This document shows, one piece after another, positions 9,012-18,075 of a stretch of DNA of 64,000 nt (its first letter is position 1; each line of letters starts with the position of its first letter). Source of the stretch: CAZFBA01 sp964517135 (lineage in GTDB: Bacteria; Cyanobacteriota; Vampirovibrionia; JBFMGH01); the NCBI GenBank assembly GCA_964517135.1, contig CAZFBA010000011.1, positions 43,145 to 107,144 of the forward strand. Direction: 5' to 3'. The notes below the pieces were generated by a model that was given only the letters and a program-made list of their open reading frames with translations, did not search any database and had not been told where the DNA came from. The position numbers and the translations under genes were made by a program.

Positions 9012-9590
9012 ATGTTGACCACTGGTATTGATTATACCCGTTTAGCATTTAGAGGTCGTCTTGATGCTGGCAATTATAGCCAGCTAAAAGAGAAAAAAGA
9101 TATTCAACGTGCCTGCAAAGAGGCTGATAAGTTCGTTAAAAAATGCCTGCCAGAACATGACATCGTACATTTAGATTTTTCTAACACCGAAAAAACAGGT
9201 GACATTTTTGTCAGAGTGGATAACGAATTTTTTCAGAATGAAAAACCTTTAAAATTAAGTGATTTTATAGCTGACCCTGTTGAGAGCCTGAAAAAGCTTC
9301 TCGGTATAGGTCATAACATCAAGGTCATTCACAGACATTCAGGTGGTGACGTTACAATTAGAAAACTGATCCCCGGCAGTGAACAGGCCCAGAGAGTTTT
9401 AGCAGCACTTTCAGAACTTACCGGTGAAAAGATAACTGATAATGATGATACACCTATGATTGTAAAGATTTTGAGCAAGGAAGACAAAAAAGAAGAAGAT
9501 AAAAATGGTGATCTCTCAGGCAATGGCAATGTCGGAAGAAAAGAAGTTTTTGACAGATCAATAAAACCTCCACCAAAACCAAAAGCATAA
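9012..9590 (+). CDS. Hypothetical protein, charged, Pro/Lys-rich tail
   Basis: A 192-residue soluble protein with no signal peptide or membrane segment. The first 140 residues look globular. The last 50 are highly charged and end in a Pro-Lys stretch (SIKPPPKPKA). GGGAGG lies six bases before the ATG, a strong ribosome site similar to that of the unknown gene at 12566. No family was recognised. It stands alone between the pheS upstream repeat and a region that may encode a small RNA. Confidence 0.7.
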   Translation: MLTTGIDYTRLAFRGRLDAGNYSQLKEKKDIQRACKEADKFVKKCLPEHDIVHLDFSNTEKTGDIFVRVDNEFFQNEKPLKLSDFIADPVESLKKLLGIGHNIKVIHRHSGGDVTIRKLIPGSEQAQRVLAALSELTGEKITDNDDTPMIVKILSKEDKKEEDKNGDLSGNGNVGRKEVFDRSIKPPPKPKA

Positions 9591-9711
9591 CCTTAATAAT
9601 AAAGCAATCAGTGTAACATAAGATAAATAGAACCTTCTATATCCTTTTTTGAAAGTTTTTAAAATTATCAGGATAGCTGAAAATAAATATTGTATACATT
9701 GTATATACATT

Positions 9712-9914
9712 ACCTATAAAGATTCATAACGCTCATAGGGTTAAGAATTGTAACAATCGGATTGAATTACTGTTGCAGCCTGATTATTTTTCGATTAACG
9801 TATAGGGAAATCAAATAATACTAACTAATGATAGTATTAGTTTTATTGATTTGATTGTCTCCTTAGTATCATTTTGCAACCGTTACTGAACCTGGTGACG
9901 GTTTTTATTTTTTA
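9712..9914 (+). ncRNA. Possible structured small RNA ending in a terminator
   Basis: There is no reading frame here, yet a clear terminator closes the stretch 290 bp after the nearest upstream stop. Before it lies a foldable segment at 9809-9858: AATCAAAT pairs with ATTTGATT around an inner TAATACTA/TAGTATTA hairpin. An upstream TATAAA (9715-9720) with a TTGTAT 19 bp before it could be a weak promoter. It could equally be the 3' end of a long transcript or a leader of the 10256 gene. No known RNA family was recognised. Confidence 0.3.
9878..9914 (+). terminator. Rho-independent terminator
   Basis: The 9-bp stem AACCGTTAC/GTGACGGTT (one G-T pair) has an 8-base loop and is followed by a T-rich tract, TTTATTTTTTATT. 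Confidence 0.75.
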
Positions 9915-10255
9915 TTAAGAGCATTAAAGAGAACATCTATTATGCTAATTGAAATTTAATGCCAATATTGCCACTCCTTTTATTGCTAGTCTATTTAAAT
10001 AACAAACCTCCCAGTAGAAAGTATGCTTAATACACTTTAATCTAGTACTTTTAAGCTACTTAATATCTCTATAAAGGACACTATCAGTATTAATTTTGTT
10101 ATACACATAATTTATAAAAGACTGCCGGGGAATATCAGTTCTAAGATTTCTGCCTCAATCAATAATAGATTTGAAAGCATCTTTATAAACATTTAACTTG
10201 CCCGGAGAGCTAGTTCCATAGTAAATTTATCTTGTCTGTCTTTTGAGGTAACGAG

Positions 10256-11392
10256 ATGTTAAAAATATCAAAAATCAAAAGTATCAGGTTAATAGCACTG
10301 TTTTTAATGCCCCTTATTTTAGGTGGATGCTATATGGTATCCACACCAAAAACATCTAAACCTGTATATACGCCCACTTATTCTATCAGCGAATCTCAAT
10401 TCAGAAGTCAGTACATTAATTCTATGATTGCCCCCAAAGGAAACCTCCAATGGCGCTACGTAACCAGCGGACCTGTTGAATCATCACCCGCCACATGGAA
10501 CAACCTGGTATTATTTGGCGCTAATGATAAAACATTTTACGCCGTCAACAGAACTAATGGGTTGCAAGAATGGTCATTTAAGGCTGATGGACCCATTACA
10601 TCCTCTCCATGTATACTCGGGAATACTGTATTCTTTGGCTCTAAAGACTCAAAAATATATGCACTCGATATTAATACCGGCCTTGTTAAATGGACCTACA
10701 AAACCGGCGGAGAAGTTAATTCATCCCCTGCTATTAGACATAACTACCTGGTTGCTGGCTCAAGAGATAAAAACGTATACGCTTTCGATGCCTCATCAGG
10801 TGATATAATCTGGACTTTCAAAACAAACAGCGTAATTGACTCATCTCCGATTATTGATAACGGCATCGTCTATATAGGATCATATGACAGACACCTTTAT
10901 GCCCTGAATCTCTCTGATGGAAAACCTATCTGGGCGTTCAGAACAGAGGGCATCATATCTGGATCACCAATAAGCAATCATAACACAGTGTTTATCGGCT
11001 CTATGGACGGAAACCTTTATGCCATCGATAAAAAAACTGGTTCTCTCAAATGGAATTATAAAACAGGAGGGCTTATTAATAGCACTCCGGCAGCTGATAA
11101 CAGACGTGTGTATGTAGGATCCTTCGATGGAACTATGTACGCCCTCGACTTAACTACCGGACAACTGGTCTGGAAGTTTGAAACTCCCGGATCTATTAAC
11201 TCTTCACCGGCCATAGTTGGCAATACGCTCTTCTTTGGCTCAGGAGATAAAAATATCTATTCACTAAACGCTATGACTGGCCACCTATTCTGGGAATATG
11301 CAACAGGCGATATGATTATCTCATCACCACTAATCAATAACGGCACCCTTTATATAGGCTCTAAAGACAGCAGACTCTATGCACTAAAGTAG
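10256..11392 (+). CDS. PQQ-repeat beta-propeller lipoprotein, BamB-like
   Basis: A 378-residue protein. The N-terminal leader ends in LILGGC, a lipobox with Cys at about residue 24. The rest is about eight repeats of roughly 40 residues with the pattern G-N-x-V/L-Y-F/I-G-S-x-D-x-x-Y-A-L-D-x-x-T-G-x-x-x-W-x-F/Y (for example GNLYAIDKKTGSLKWNYKTG), which build a beta-propeller. This is the architecture of BamB, the scaffold lipoprotein of the outer-membrane protein assembly machine. PQQ-type propellers are also found in other roles, so the gene name is not certain. GAGGTAACGAG precedes the ATG. It is followed after 7 bp by kdsB, so both probably belong to one envelope operon. Confidence 0.85.
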   Translation: MLKISKIKSIRLIALFLMPLILGGCYMVSTPKTSKPVYTPTYSISESQFRSQYINSMIAPKGNLQWRYVTSGPVESSPATWNNLVLFGANDKTFYAVNRTNGLQEWSFKADGPITSSPCILGNTVFFGSKDSKIYALDINTGLVKWTYKTGGEVNSSPAIRHNYLVAGSRDKNVYAFDASSGDIIWTFKTNSVIDSSPIIDNGIVYIGSYDRHLYALNLSDGKPIWAFRTEGIISGSPISNHNTVFIGSMDGNLYAIDKKTGSLKWNYKTGGLINSTPAADNRRVYVGSFDGTMYALDLTTGQLVWKFETPGSINSSPAIVGNTLFFGSGDKNIYSLNAMTGHLFWEYATGDMIISSPLINNGTLYIGSKDSRLYALK

Positions 11393-11399
11393 GACACCA

Positions 11400-12131
11400 A
11401 TGATATACGCCATTTTACCTGCCAGATACGACTCAACACGATTCCCCGGCAAGCCTCTTGCCATGATTGCTGGCAAAACTATGATAGAAAGAGTTTATGA
11501 ACAGGCTCAAAAAGCATCCCTGATAGATTATATAGTTGTAGCAACAGATGATACCCGCATTGAACAGGCTGTAAAGTCTTTTGGTGGTAATGTTATTATG
11601 ACCTCCAGAGATCACAAAAGCGGAACAGACAGGCTGGCTGAAGTTGTTAAAAATAACGAAAATATCGACATTGCGGTAAACATTCAGGGTGATGAACCTC
11701 TTATAAGCCCAGATAGTATTGATATGGCTATCAGACCATTTTTTGAAGATACATCAATACAGATGACAACACTTATACGAAAATGCCAGAACCCTGAAGA
11801 CCTTAAAAATACAAATGTTGTCAAGGTTGTAAAAGATAAAAATCATTTTGCGCTCTACTTTTCAAGAAGCTGTATACCTTATCAGCGGAACCAGACATAC
11901 TGCGATTATTATCTTCATATAGGCCTCTATGCTTATAGAAGAGAAACCCTACTAACACTCAGCAGCCTTCCACAGGCAGAAATTGAACAAACAGAAAGCT
12001 TAGAACAACTCCGGGCTCTTTATAACGGCATTTCAATCAAAACAGTTCTTACTGATTACTGCCCGATTGGTGTTGATACCCCCGGAGATATAGAAAAGGT
12101 AGAAACATTCCTCAAAAAGCAAACCACCTGA
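11400..12131 (+). CDS. kdsB: 3-deoxy-manno-octulosonate cytidylyltransferase (CMP-KDO synthetase)
   Basis: A 243-residue enzyme that activates KDO with CTP for lipopolysaccharide assembly. The nucleotide-binding start ILPARYDSTRFPGKPLAMI, the VNIQGDEPLI motif and the GLYAYRRETL and GVDTPGDIE segments are those of KdsB. Length is normal. Its presence is good evidence for an outer membrane with KDO-bearing LPS. AGGA lies five bases upstream of the ATG. It follows the BamB-like gene by 7 bp. Confidence 0.95.
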   Translation: MIYAILPARYDSTRFPGKPLAMIAGKTMIERVYEQAQKASLIDYIVVATDDTRIEQAVKSFGGNVIMTSRDHKSGTDRLAEVVKNNENIDIAVNIQGDEPLISPDSIDMAIRPFFEDTSIQMTTLIRKCQNPEDLKNTNVVKVVKDKNHFALYFSRSCIPYQRNQTYCDYYLHIGLYAYRRETLLTLSSLPQAEIEQTESLEQLRALYNGISIKTVLTDYCPIGVDTPGDIEKVETFLKKQTT

Positions 12132-12226
12132 CAATAATAGTTTTTCATCAGTCTCAAATTTATTTCAAAAAAAACATCACGCTGCCAGCAGAAAGCGACT
12201 GCGTGATTAGAAATGAGGTGGTTGTT

Positions 12227-12385
12227 GTGGATTTTATAAGTATAACTAACCAGCTTCTCAGGTTCATCCACCAGATAAAGGAATTCAAAGTTGTTACAAA
12301 TTTTAATAAGTTCTTGAATTTTTTGTTCTGCAACCCTCCGGCCAGATATAATCTAAAAAGGGACTTTAACAACCCCTTCGGCTAA
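12227..12385 (+). CDS. Possible small protein (52 residues)
   Basis: A GTG codon has GAGGTGG five bases upstream and opens a frame of 52 codons: MDFISITNQLLRFIHQIKEF and so on, ending in DFNNPFG. It is basic, with an amphipathic hydrophobic first half. It lies between kdsB and the unknown 12566 gene. No homologue was recognised. The ribosome site is the main support; an alternative ATG at 12203 lacks one. Confidence 0.35.
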   Translation: MDFISITNQLLRFIHQIKEFKVVTNFNKFLNFLFCNPPARYNLKRDFNNPFG

Positions 12386-12565
12386 ATTGTTTATCAACAA
12401 AGAAATACCTTAAAGTATATACTGCATTAGTTTTACCAGACAATAACAATAGCTATTATACACCCTGCGAGTATATACTCCATGCTTCTAAAGCTTTTTC
12501 AGATTTTACCGATTAATAAAATAAGTGCTATAGTGTTCATTCATTCAATAGCCCGGGAGGATCAA

Positions 12566-13162
12566 ATGATTATTTTTACATCAGGTATCGGCGGCATAAA
12601 CCAGCTATTAAGCTATGCCAATATGTATGCGAGCTCAGTAAGCCGGGAAGCAAATGCCATTATGCAGCAACAGGGTTACGTTCTTAATGGCATGGATGTT
12701 TATAACAGTCTCTATACATTAAGTTCATCTGCTCTTGGTGATGCTCGAAATGTTTTAGCTCAGGTTAACCAAAATAACCCTGATATACCTGCTTATCAAC
12801 CTTTTTCATTCAATCCTCCAAAAAATATGGGACAATCAATCAACGATGCTATGGCACAGGTCAGATACGTTCAGGAACGTAAAGCAGCTGATCCCAACTG
12901 GAAGGGCGAACCAACAGAAAAAGCCAAACGAGAAGAACGCATGCTGGAACTCACAGAACAGCAAACAGCTGTTATGAACCAGCTATCTCAGAACATTGAA
13001 ACTCTTAACGCAAATACACAGGGCCTTCCAGATTGGCTGAGGTCTATGACCAGCTCTCTAACAAACATCCAGGATGTACTACTTCGAATGGAACAATCTC
13101 TGGCTGCACAGGCTGAAGAAGCAACCGAAGATCCCGCAGAAATAGAAGAACCTGCCGAATAG
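12566..13162 (+). CDS. Hypothetical helical protein with acidic tail
   Basis: A 198-residue protein with no signal peptide. It begins MIIFTSGIGGINQLLSYANM, is rich in Gln, Asn, Ala and Ser, and is predicted by eye to be mostly helical. A coiled-coil-like stretch lies around residues 120-180, and the tail ends EEATEDPAEIEEPAE. I chose ATG at 12566 because GGGAGG lies five bases upstream; an ATG 84 bases earlier lacks a ribosome site. A strong terminator follows. No family was recognised. The N-terminal composition (Ser/Asn/Gln/Ala, no leader) resembles a flagellar or type III export substrate, but that is only a hint. Confidence 0.7.
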   Translation: MIIFTSGIGGINQLLSYANMYASSVSREANAIMQQQGYVLNGMDVYNSLYTLSSSALGDARNVLAQVNQNNPDIPAYQPFSFNPPKNMGQSINDAMAQVRYVQERKAADPNWKGEPTEKAKREERMLELTEQQTAVMNQLSQNIETLNANTQGLPDWLRSMTSSLTNIQDVLLRMEQSLAAQAEEATEDPAEIEEPAE

Positions 13163-13226
13163 TTTGAACAACTTTTACCATAAACGGTTGCTCTCTTAAT
13201 CCAGAAGGTCACATACTGAATTGAAA

Positions 13227-13260
13227 GAAAGCTACAGGGTTTGCCTGTAGTTTTCTTCTT
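13227..13260 (+). terminator. Rho-independent terminator after the 12566 gene
   Basis: The core stem CTACAGG/CCTGTAG has a 5-base loop. It can be extended by AAGAAAG/TTTTCTT pairs and runs into a T-rich tract. Confidence 0.8.
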
Positions 13261-13462
13261 TCTGTAAATAATTATGACATCTTGAACAGGCCCCTTTTTA
13301 TCCTGCCATTAAATGATATATACTGATCCTTGAAAGTAATGTATAGATTCCAGATTATAGAGGCCTTCTATCAGCATATATTAATTATTTACGTGGAATG
13401 GTATAGTAATAAACAGGAATTTTTTCCGGCAAGTCTAAATGATTGTATCAAGGAGTAAAAAA

Positions 13463-13915
13463 ATGGAACAAACATTCATTGCTGTAAAACCTGATGCCGT
13501 TCAAAGAGGGCTAATATCAGAAGTCATAACCCGCATAGAGAAAAAAGGGTTCAAAATTGTTGCTATGAAGCTCATGAAAGTCAGCCCTGATCTTGCAAAA
13601 GAACACTATAAAGAACATATCGGGAAACCCTTCTTTGAAGGACTCATCAGCTACATTACCAGCAGCCCGATTGTAGCCATGGTCATCGAAGGGAAAGACG
13701 TAATCAATACAATGAGAAAAATAATGGGAGCAACCAACCCGGTTAAGGCCGATGTTGGTACAATAAGAGGCGATCTCGGCATAGATATGGGCAGAAACGT
13801 TATTCACGGCTCAGACGGCCCTGAAAGTGCAAAAAGAGAAATCGGGCTATTTTTTAAAGATGAAGAAATTATTTCTGACTGGGAACGCTGCGTAGATAGC
13901 TGGATATATGAGTAG
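13463..13915 (+). CDS. ndk: Nucleoside diphosphate kinase
   Basis: A 150-residue enzyme that balances nucleoside triphosphates by phosphate transfer from ATP. It begins MEQTFIAVKPDAVQRGLI and carries the phospho-histidine motif NVIHGSDGPESA (His near 118) and RGDLG. The start is ATG at 13463, which has AAGGAG upstream; an ATG 24 bases earlier is in frame but badly placed. tgt begins 12 bp after the stop. Confidence 0.97.
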   Translation: MEQTFIAVKPDAVQRGLISEVITRIEKKGFKIVAMKLMKVSPDLAKEHYKEHIGKPFFEGLISYITSSPIVAMVIEGKDVINTMRKIMGATNPVKADVGTIRGDLGIDMGRNVIHGSDGPESAKREIGLFFKDEEIISDWERCVDSWIYE

Positions 13916-13927
13916 CGTTGCTCTTTT

Positions 13928-15040
13928 ATGTTCCATTATAGACTGCTAAAAACGGATAGAAAAACAAAGGCAAGGGCAGGCAGCTTTTTTACACCTCATG
14001 GCATTATTGAAACCCCTGTCTTTATGCCTGTTGGCACAAACTCAGCTGTTAAAATGCTTACAGAAGCACAGCTTTTACAGGTAGGAGCACAGATAATACT
14101 CTCTAACTCATACCATCTGTACCTGCGGCCCGGTCACAGATTGGTAGAAAAAGCTGGAGGGCTGCATCGCTGGATGAACTGGCACAGGCCTATACTCACT
14201 GATTCAGGAGGATTTCAGGTTTTCAGCCTGACCCATCTCAGAAAACTTAACGATGATGGGGTTGAATTTAGAGATCCGCTCAATGGGACATTGCATTTTA
14301 TAAGTCCTGAAAAATCTATGGAAATTCAAAATGCTCTTGGGGCTGATATTATTATGGCCTTTGATGAATGTCCGCCTTACCCTTGCAGCTATGAAGAGGC
14401 ACAAAAAGCCAATAAAAGAACTCATAAATGGCTTGAACGCTGTTTCGAAGCTCATAACAGGCCATATCAGGCACTGTTCCCGATTGTACAGGGTTCTGTT
14501 TTTGAAGACCTTAGAAAAGAAAGTGCTAATATTATCTCATCATACCCGGCACACGGCTATGCTATAGGCGGAGTTAGTGTTGGTGAAACAACAGAGCTGA
14601 TCAATAAAGTAGTTAACTATACTACTGAATTTATGCCAGAGACAAAGCCCCGCTATCTGATGGGTGTAGGAACTCCTGAAGACCTGTTAAATGGCGTAAA
14701 ATATGGTATAGACATGTTTGATTGCGTTAATCCTACCAGAATAGCCCGGCATGGATGTTTTTTTACTCCTGTCGGAAAAGGCATAATTAAAAATAAAGAG
14801 TTTGAAGAAGATTTTTCTCCTCTGGTCACAGGATGCCAGTGTTATGCCTGCAAAAACTATACTCGAGCTTATATCAGGCACCTTTACAGGGTTAAAGAAG
14901 CAACAGCCAGCATTTTACTTTCTATTCACAATATTTATCACCTTATTAACCTTATGAAGGAAACAAGAAAAGCTATTTTAAACGATAACTTTGAAGAATA
15001 TTACGACTCTATTATGTCAGTATTAGCTGAAAATAACTAA
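13928..15040 (+). CDS. tgt: Queuine tRNA-ribosyltransferase (tRNA-guanine transglycosylase)
   Basis: A 370-residue TIM-barrel enzyme that exchanges guanine-34 of GUN-anticodon tRNAs for preQ1. The catalytic motif LTDSGGFQVFSL, the second aspartate region GIDMFDCVNPTRIARHG, and the zinc site with Cys-x-Cys-x2-Cys followed by His (GCQCYACKNYTRAYIRHLYR) are all intact. It lies just downstream of ndk and is probably co-transcribed. The ribosome site is weak. Confidence 0.97.
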   Translation: MFHYRLLKTDRKTKARAGSFFTPHGIIETPVFMPVGTNSAVKMLTEAQLLQVGAQIILSNSYHLYLRPGHRLVEKAGGLHRWMNWHRPILTDSGGFQVFSLTHLRKLNDDGVEFRDPLNGTLHFISPEKSMEIQNALGADIIMAFDECPPYPCSYEEAQKANKRTHKWLERCFEAHNRPYQALFPIVQGSVFEDLRKESANIISSYPAHGYAIGGVSVGETTELINKVVNYTTEFMPETKPRYLMGVGTPEDLLNGVKYGIDMFDCVNPTRIARHGCFFTPVGKGIIKNKEFEEDFSPLVTGCQCYACKNYTRAYIRHLYRVKEATASILLSIHNIYHLINLMKETRKAILNDNFEEYYDSIMSVLAENN

Positions 15041-15041
15041 A

Positions 15042-15070
15042 ACCCGGGCTAGATGGTGGGTTGCCCGGGT
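15042..15070. repeat. GC-rich inverted repeat after tgt
   Basis: ACCCGGGC and GCCCGGGT form a perfect 8-bp stem around 13 bases, directly after the tgt stop. No T-tract follows, so it is a hairpin but a poor rho-independent terminator. Confidence 0.6.
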
Positions 15071-15178
15071 ATGATTCCTTCTCGGCTTTAAGTCAGGGAA
15101 TTCGGCTGGATTGTCTTTGAGTGGGTTTTTATAATTCAGGTTTCGATTTTTAATCTTCGCTGTCAGCTGGTTTTGCAA

Positions 15179-15198
15179 CCGGGGTTTTAAAACCCCGG
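15179..15198. repeat. 20-bp perfect palindrome
   Basis: CCGGGGTTTTAAAACCCCGG reads the same on both strands. It sits between the convergent tgt and YvyF-like genes; role unknown. Confidence 0.65.
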
Positions 15199-15250
15199 CT
15201 ACACCTTAATCTCCCGCAGAAAAATTCAAACGACCCCTTATCTCTCTTTA

Positions 15251-15835
15251 TCAGCCATATATCAGAATGGGAGACATTTTTAAATCATTACTTAATTTAA
15301 TAGGAGAATCTTTCATGATATCCGGCAATAGTTCAGCTTCCTTCGCCGTAGTATATTTAGCCAGCTGATCTTTAAAAGTGCTTTTAAAACCATACTTACG
15401 GCGCTTATCACTCTGTTCTCCTGAATATTTGCTGTATTCTCGCTGATATCTATCTCTTTCTTTCAATGTTTTCCTTAACCTTTCGATCTTTTGTGCAGAG
15501 CTTGTTTCTTTAGCCAGACTGGTATAACAGGTATAACAAATCAGTTTTCCACATGACAAATTGATTTCTTTGCCACATAATTTGCAATTAACTCGCAGGT
15601 TGCTAAAAGACCAGAGTTTACCGTTATTTATAAACCTTTTTATTGTATCACCGGGTAAATCAGTCTTTTCAAGAAGTTCATCAACGTGCATTTGCGGTTT
15701 TGTTTTAAGATAACAACAGAGAGATTCAAGAATTTCATTGTCTTTAAGCTGACAGGATTGGCACAGCTTATGGCTGGCATTAGCATGCAATTCTCCGCAT
15801 TGTTCACAATTAGACAATACTGACTTTCTATTCAT
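15251..15835 (-). CDS. YvyF-like zinc-ribbon/HTH protein
   Basis: A 194-residue protein with two Cys4 zinc ribbons flanking a small helix-turn-helix. The first ribbon is CEQCG and CQSC (about residues 10-30). Then comes an HTH with the phrase TIKRFINNGKLWSF (about 64-78), then CKLCG and CYTC (about 85-105), followed by a basic tail. The layout Zn-HTH-Zn and the wording match the flagellar-operon protein YvyF of Bacillus (TIGR03826). It has two shorter relatives in this window at 54771 and 55186. Probable DNA-binding or flagellar-regulatory role, inferred from family only. The C-terminal 80 residues are an extension the other two lack. Confidence 0.75.
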   Translation of the reverse strand: MNRKSVLSNCEQCGELHANASHKLCQSCQLKDNEILESLCCYLKTKPQMHVDELLEKTDLPGDTIKRFINNGKLWSFSNLRVNCKLCGKEINLSCGKLICYTCYTSLAKETSSAQKIERLRKTLKERDRYQREYSKYSGEQSDKRRKYGFKSTFKDQLAKYTTAKEAELLPDIMKDSPIKLSNDLKMSPILIYG

Positions 15836-16034
15836 TTAAAAGCCCTGTCTTGGTATGTAAACATCAAATACTTCTAATATTCATAAATGATTATACTACA
15901 ATTTTGCATTTTTAGAAATACAGTATTATCAGCAACTATTACTACTAGTAGCTTATGGGCTTTCAACAAAGGGCTTACAGAGATCGATTTTTGTTTTTAC
16001 AAAATGTTACCTGCAAGTTTTCGGATATCGATAA

Positions 16035-16778
16035 TTACTTTCTAATAAGCCTTACAAGAGCTATACTGACAGCATAAAGTATCATTACAGCAACCGCAAC
16101 AACTGACTGAGCAAAAGGATCGGGTGAAGGAGTCAAAACAGCACCAATAATAAAAGCACTAACAATAATATATCTCCACCAGTTTGCCATCATAGTTGAA
16201 TTAATAACATTTATCAATGCCAGAAATACCATTAACAAAGGTATTTGAAAAAGAAAACCCATAGCAAAAAGCAATGCTGCATTAAAAGAAACATAACGTG
16301 AAATGGAAATAGTATTCTCAGCTACATCAGACCCATAACCCAGCAAAAAAGTCAGGGCCAGAGGCATTGCAATGAAATAAGCAAATATACCACCCAGCGT
16401 AAATAAACTAAAAGCTGCAATTACAGAAGGTATCAAAAATTTTTTCTCTTTTTTACGAAGAGCAGGTGCTATAAAACCAATTAACTGATAAAATATTACA
16501 GGCAGGGCAAGGTATATACCAGCATATAGTGATACTTTAAGGCTAACGATAAATACCTCACCGGGTGAAATCTGTATAAACTGTGTTAGCCCAGCAGATG
16601 GCAGCTTAAGCAGGTTAATAAGATCCCTGGAAAAAAAGAACGATATAACAAAACCCAGAAAGACTGCAATTACACAATAAAATAACCTTGACCTTAGTTC
16701 TGTAAGGTGGTCAAGAACAGACAGTTTTTCATCATCACAGCATGATTCATCTTCAGGGGTAAACTCAGGATCATTCAT
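16035..16778 (-). CDS. tatC: Sec-independent protein translocase subunit TatC
   Basis: A polytopic inner-membrane protein of about 247 residues with six membrane segments, the receptor for twin-arginine signal peptides. The family start HLTELRSRL, the first periplasmic loop with PxxxFIQISPGEVFIVSLK, and LLFAMGFLFQIPL are present. I chose ATG at 16778 because AAGGA lies eight bases upstream and it overlaps the preceding gene's stop by eight bases; an ATG at 16808 is also in frame. It is the last gene of a three-gene run. No tatA gene is visible nearby. Confidence 0.95.
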   Translation of the reverse strand: MNDPEFTPEDESCCDDEKLSVLDHLTELRSRLFYCVIAVFLGFVISFFFSRDLINLLKLPSAGLTQFIQISPGEVFIVSLKVSLYAGIYLALPVIFYQLIGFIAPALRKKEKKFLIPSVIAAFSLFTLGGIFAYFIAMPLALTFLLGYGSDVAENTISISRYVSFNAALLFAMGFLFQIPLLMVFLALINVINSTMMANWWRYIIVSAFIIGAVLTPSPDPFAQSVVAVAVMILYAVSIALVRLIRK

Positions 16779-17565
16779 CTTTTGTATCCTTTTGTCTTCT
16801 GGCTTCAAAAAGAATTATAGCAGCAGATATGGCTACATTCAAAGATTCGACATCCTGGCTGATCGGAATTTTTACAGCAGGATCTGCAGCCTGAATAAAT
16901 ATATCAGACACCCCATGTGATTCAGAACCAAATACTATTGCTGCTTTTTGGCCATAAACCCTGTCATAATAACAATATTCTGCTTTTGCATCAGCAACAA
17001 TAATCCTGAACTTGCTTGACTTTAGCTGATCAACAAGCTGTTGTTTGTCTTTAACTTTTATGACCTGCATTTTCCAGGCCAGACCAGCAGAAGATCTTAT
17101 AACTTTAGGGTTATACAAATCTACACTGTCACCTGCAAGCAATAATGCATCGATACCAGCACCACAGCAGGTTCTGATAATTGTACCCAGATTACCGGGA
17201 TCACTGATATTATCAAGAATAACTACTAAAGACGATTTCTGGCAAATAGCAGGCAGTATATCCTTTTTAGTTTCAGGTTTTCTGGCAACAGCAATTATGG
17301 ATACCGGGCTATCGGTAGTTGAGACCTTTTTCATAACCTCATCAGAAAAAATATACTGCTCAATATCAACATTCTGATGAATATAATCAACCGGGCAACT
17401 TTCATTATAAGCTATCAGCCTGACCGGAAGACCTGCTTTAATGGCATCATTAACAAGTTTTAAGCCTTCAATTATAAATAATCCTGCTTTATCTCTACCT
17501 TTTCTGGAATGTAAAGACTTAATTTCTTTTACCAGTGGGTTTGACAATGCCGTAATTTTATTCAT
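16771..17565 (-). CDS. SpoU/TrmH-family RNA 2'-O-methyltransferase
   Basis: A 264-residue SPOUT enzyme. The N-terminal substrate-binding domain (about 1-105) is the type found in RlmB-like proteins. The catalytic knot has motif 1 NISDPGNLGTIIRT, motif 2 VFGSESHGVSD and motif 3 IPISQDVESLNVAISAAII. It probably methylates a ribose in rRNA; the exact target cannot be told. Its end overlaps the tatC start, and its ATG lies 6 bp after the Cys-rich gene's stop. Confidence 0.93.
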   Translation of the reverse strand: MNKITALSNPLVKEIKSLHSRKGRDKAGLFIIEGLKLVNDAIKAGLPVRLIAYNESCPVDYIHQNVDIEQYIFSDEVMKKVSTTDSPVSIIAVARKPETKKDILPAICQKSSLVVILDNISDPGNLGTIIRTCCGAGIDALLLAGDSVDLYNPKVIRSSAGLAWKMQVIKVKDKQQLVDQLKSSKFRIIVADAKAEYCYYDRVYGQKAAIVFGSESHGVSDIFIQAADPAVKIPISQDVESLNVAISAAIILFEARRQKDTKDE

Positions 17566-17571
17566 TACATT

Positions 17572-17823
17572 TTAATAACAGAGCATTTCACATGAAAGAT
17601 TATCAATACATATAGGGCACTTATCTTTCGGCTTTGCACCTTCAAGACCTCTGCCGCCCCAGCTTGCAGGCTGTTTTCGTGAACAATATTCATTGCCTGT
17701 GCAAGAAATTATGCATTCTCTATCTTCTTCGTGAGGGTTTCTTCTACTTGGCCGTGTGCGCCACAGCCAGGTTACGCCATCTTCTATGTATGGACAAAAC
17801 GTTCTTTCTGGCTCTTTACCCAT
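17572..17823 (-). CDS. Small cysteine-rich protein
   Basis: An 83-residue protein with eight cysteines spread over the chain (FCPY, RECIISC, EYCSR, KCPIC, SCEMLC) and several tryptophans. The spacing suggests metal binding, either zinc or an iron-sulphur cluster. It has no signal peptide. GGGGAAGG lies six bases before the ATG. It leads the operon with the SpoU methyltransferase and tatC. No family was recognised. Confidence 0.7.
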   Translation of the reverse strand: MGKEPERTFCPYIEDGVTWLWRTRPSRRNPHEEDRECIISCTGNEYCSRKQPASWGGRGLEGAKPKDKCPICIDNLSCEMLCY

Positions 17824-18075
17824 TGAATACCTTCCCCTTGTATCTTTTATGACAGAATAACTTCTTTATTTATCATACATTATTATTAAGGTTTGAAGCA
17901 AATTGTTATAGATATATTTGTAGTATTTTTTAGCGAAAATCATTTATATGTAAAGCAATAGAAAAAATAATAATAATTTTAAAGAATAATACAAATGTAT
18001 TAAATTTAATGCACCCTGAATGCTGACCTGCCAGCCCGATAGACGTATCCAGAGGATGCACTCTTAGTATTACTT

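Noticed and set aside
9701..9708. GTATATAC motif shared by four intergenic places (9701, 12415, 12471, 43492) as a common operator
   Set aside because: An 8-bp AT-rich palindrome is expected a few times by chance in 64 kb of this composition, and one copy also falls inside tatC.
15179..15198. CCGGGGTTTTAAAACCCCGG as terminator of tgt
   Set aside because: It is a symmetric palindrome without a T-tract and lies 140 bp after the stop; it was kept as a repeat only.
18000..18075. Possible RNA gene left of the assembly gap
   Set aside because: The stretch has higher GC than its surroundings but no recognisable fold, and its continuation is hidden by N.
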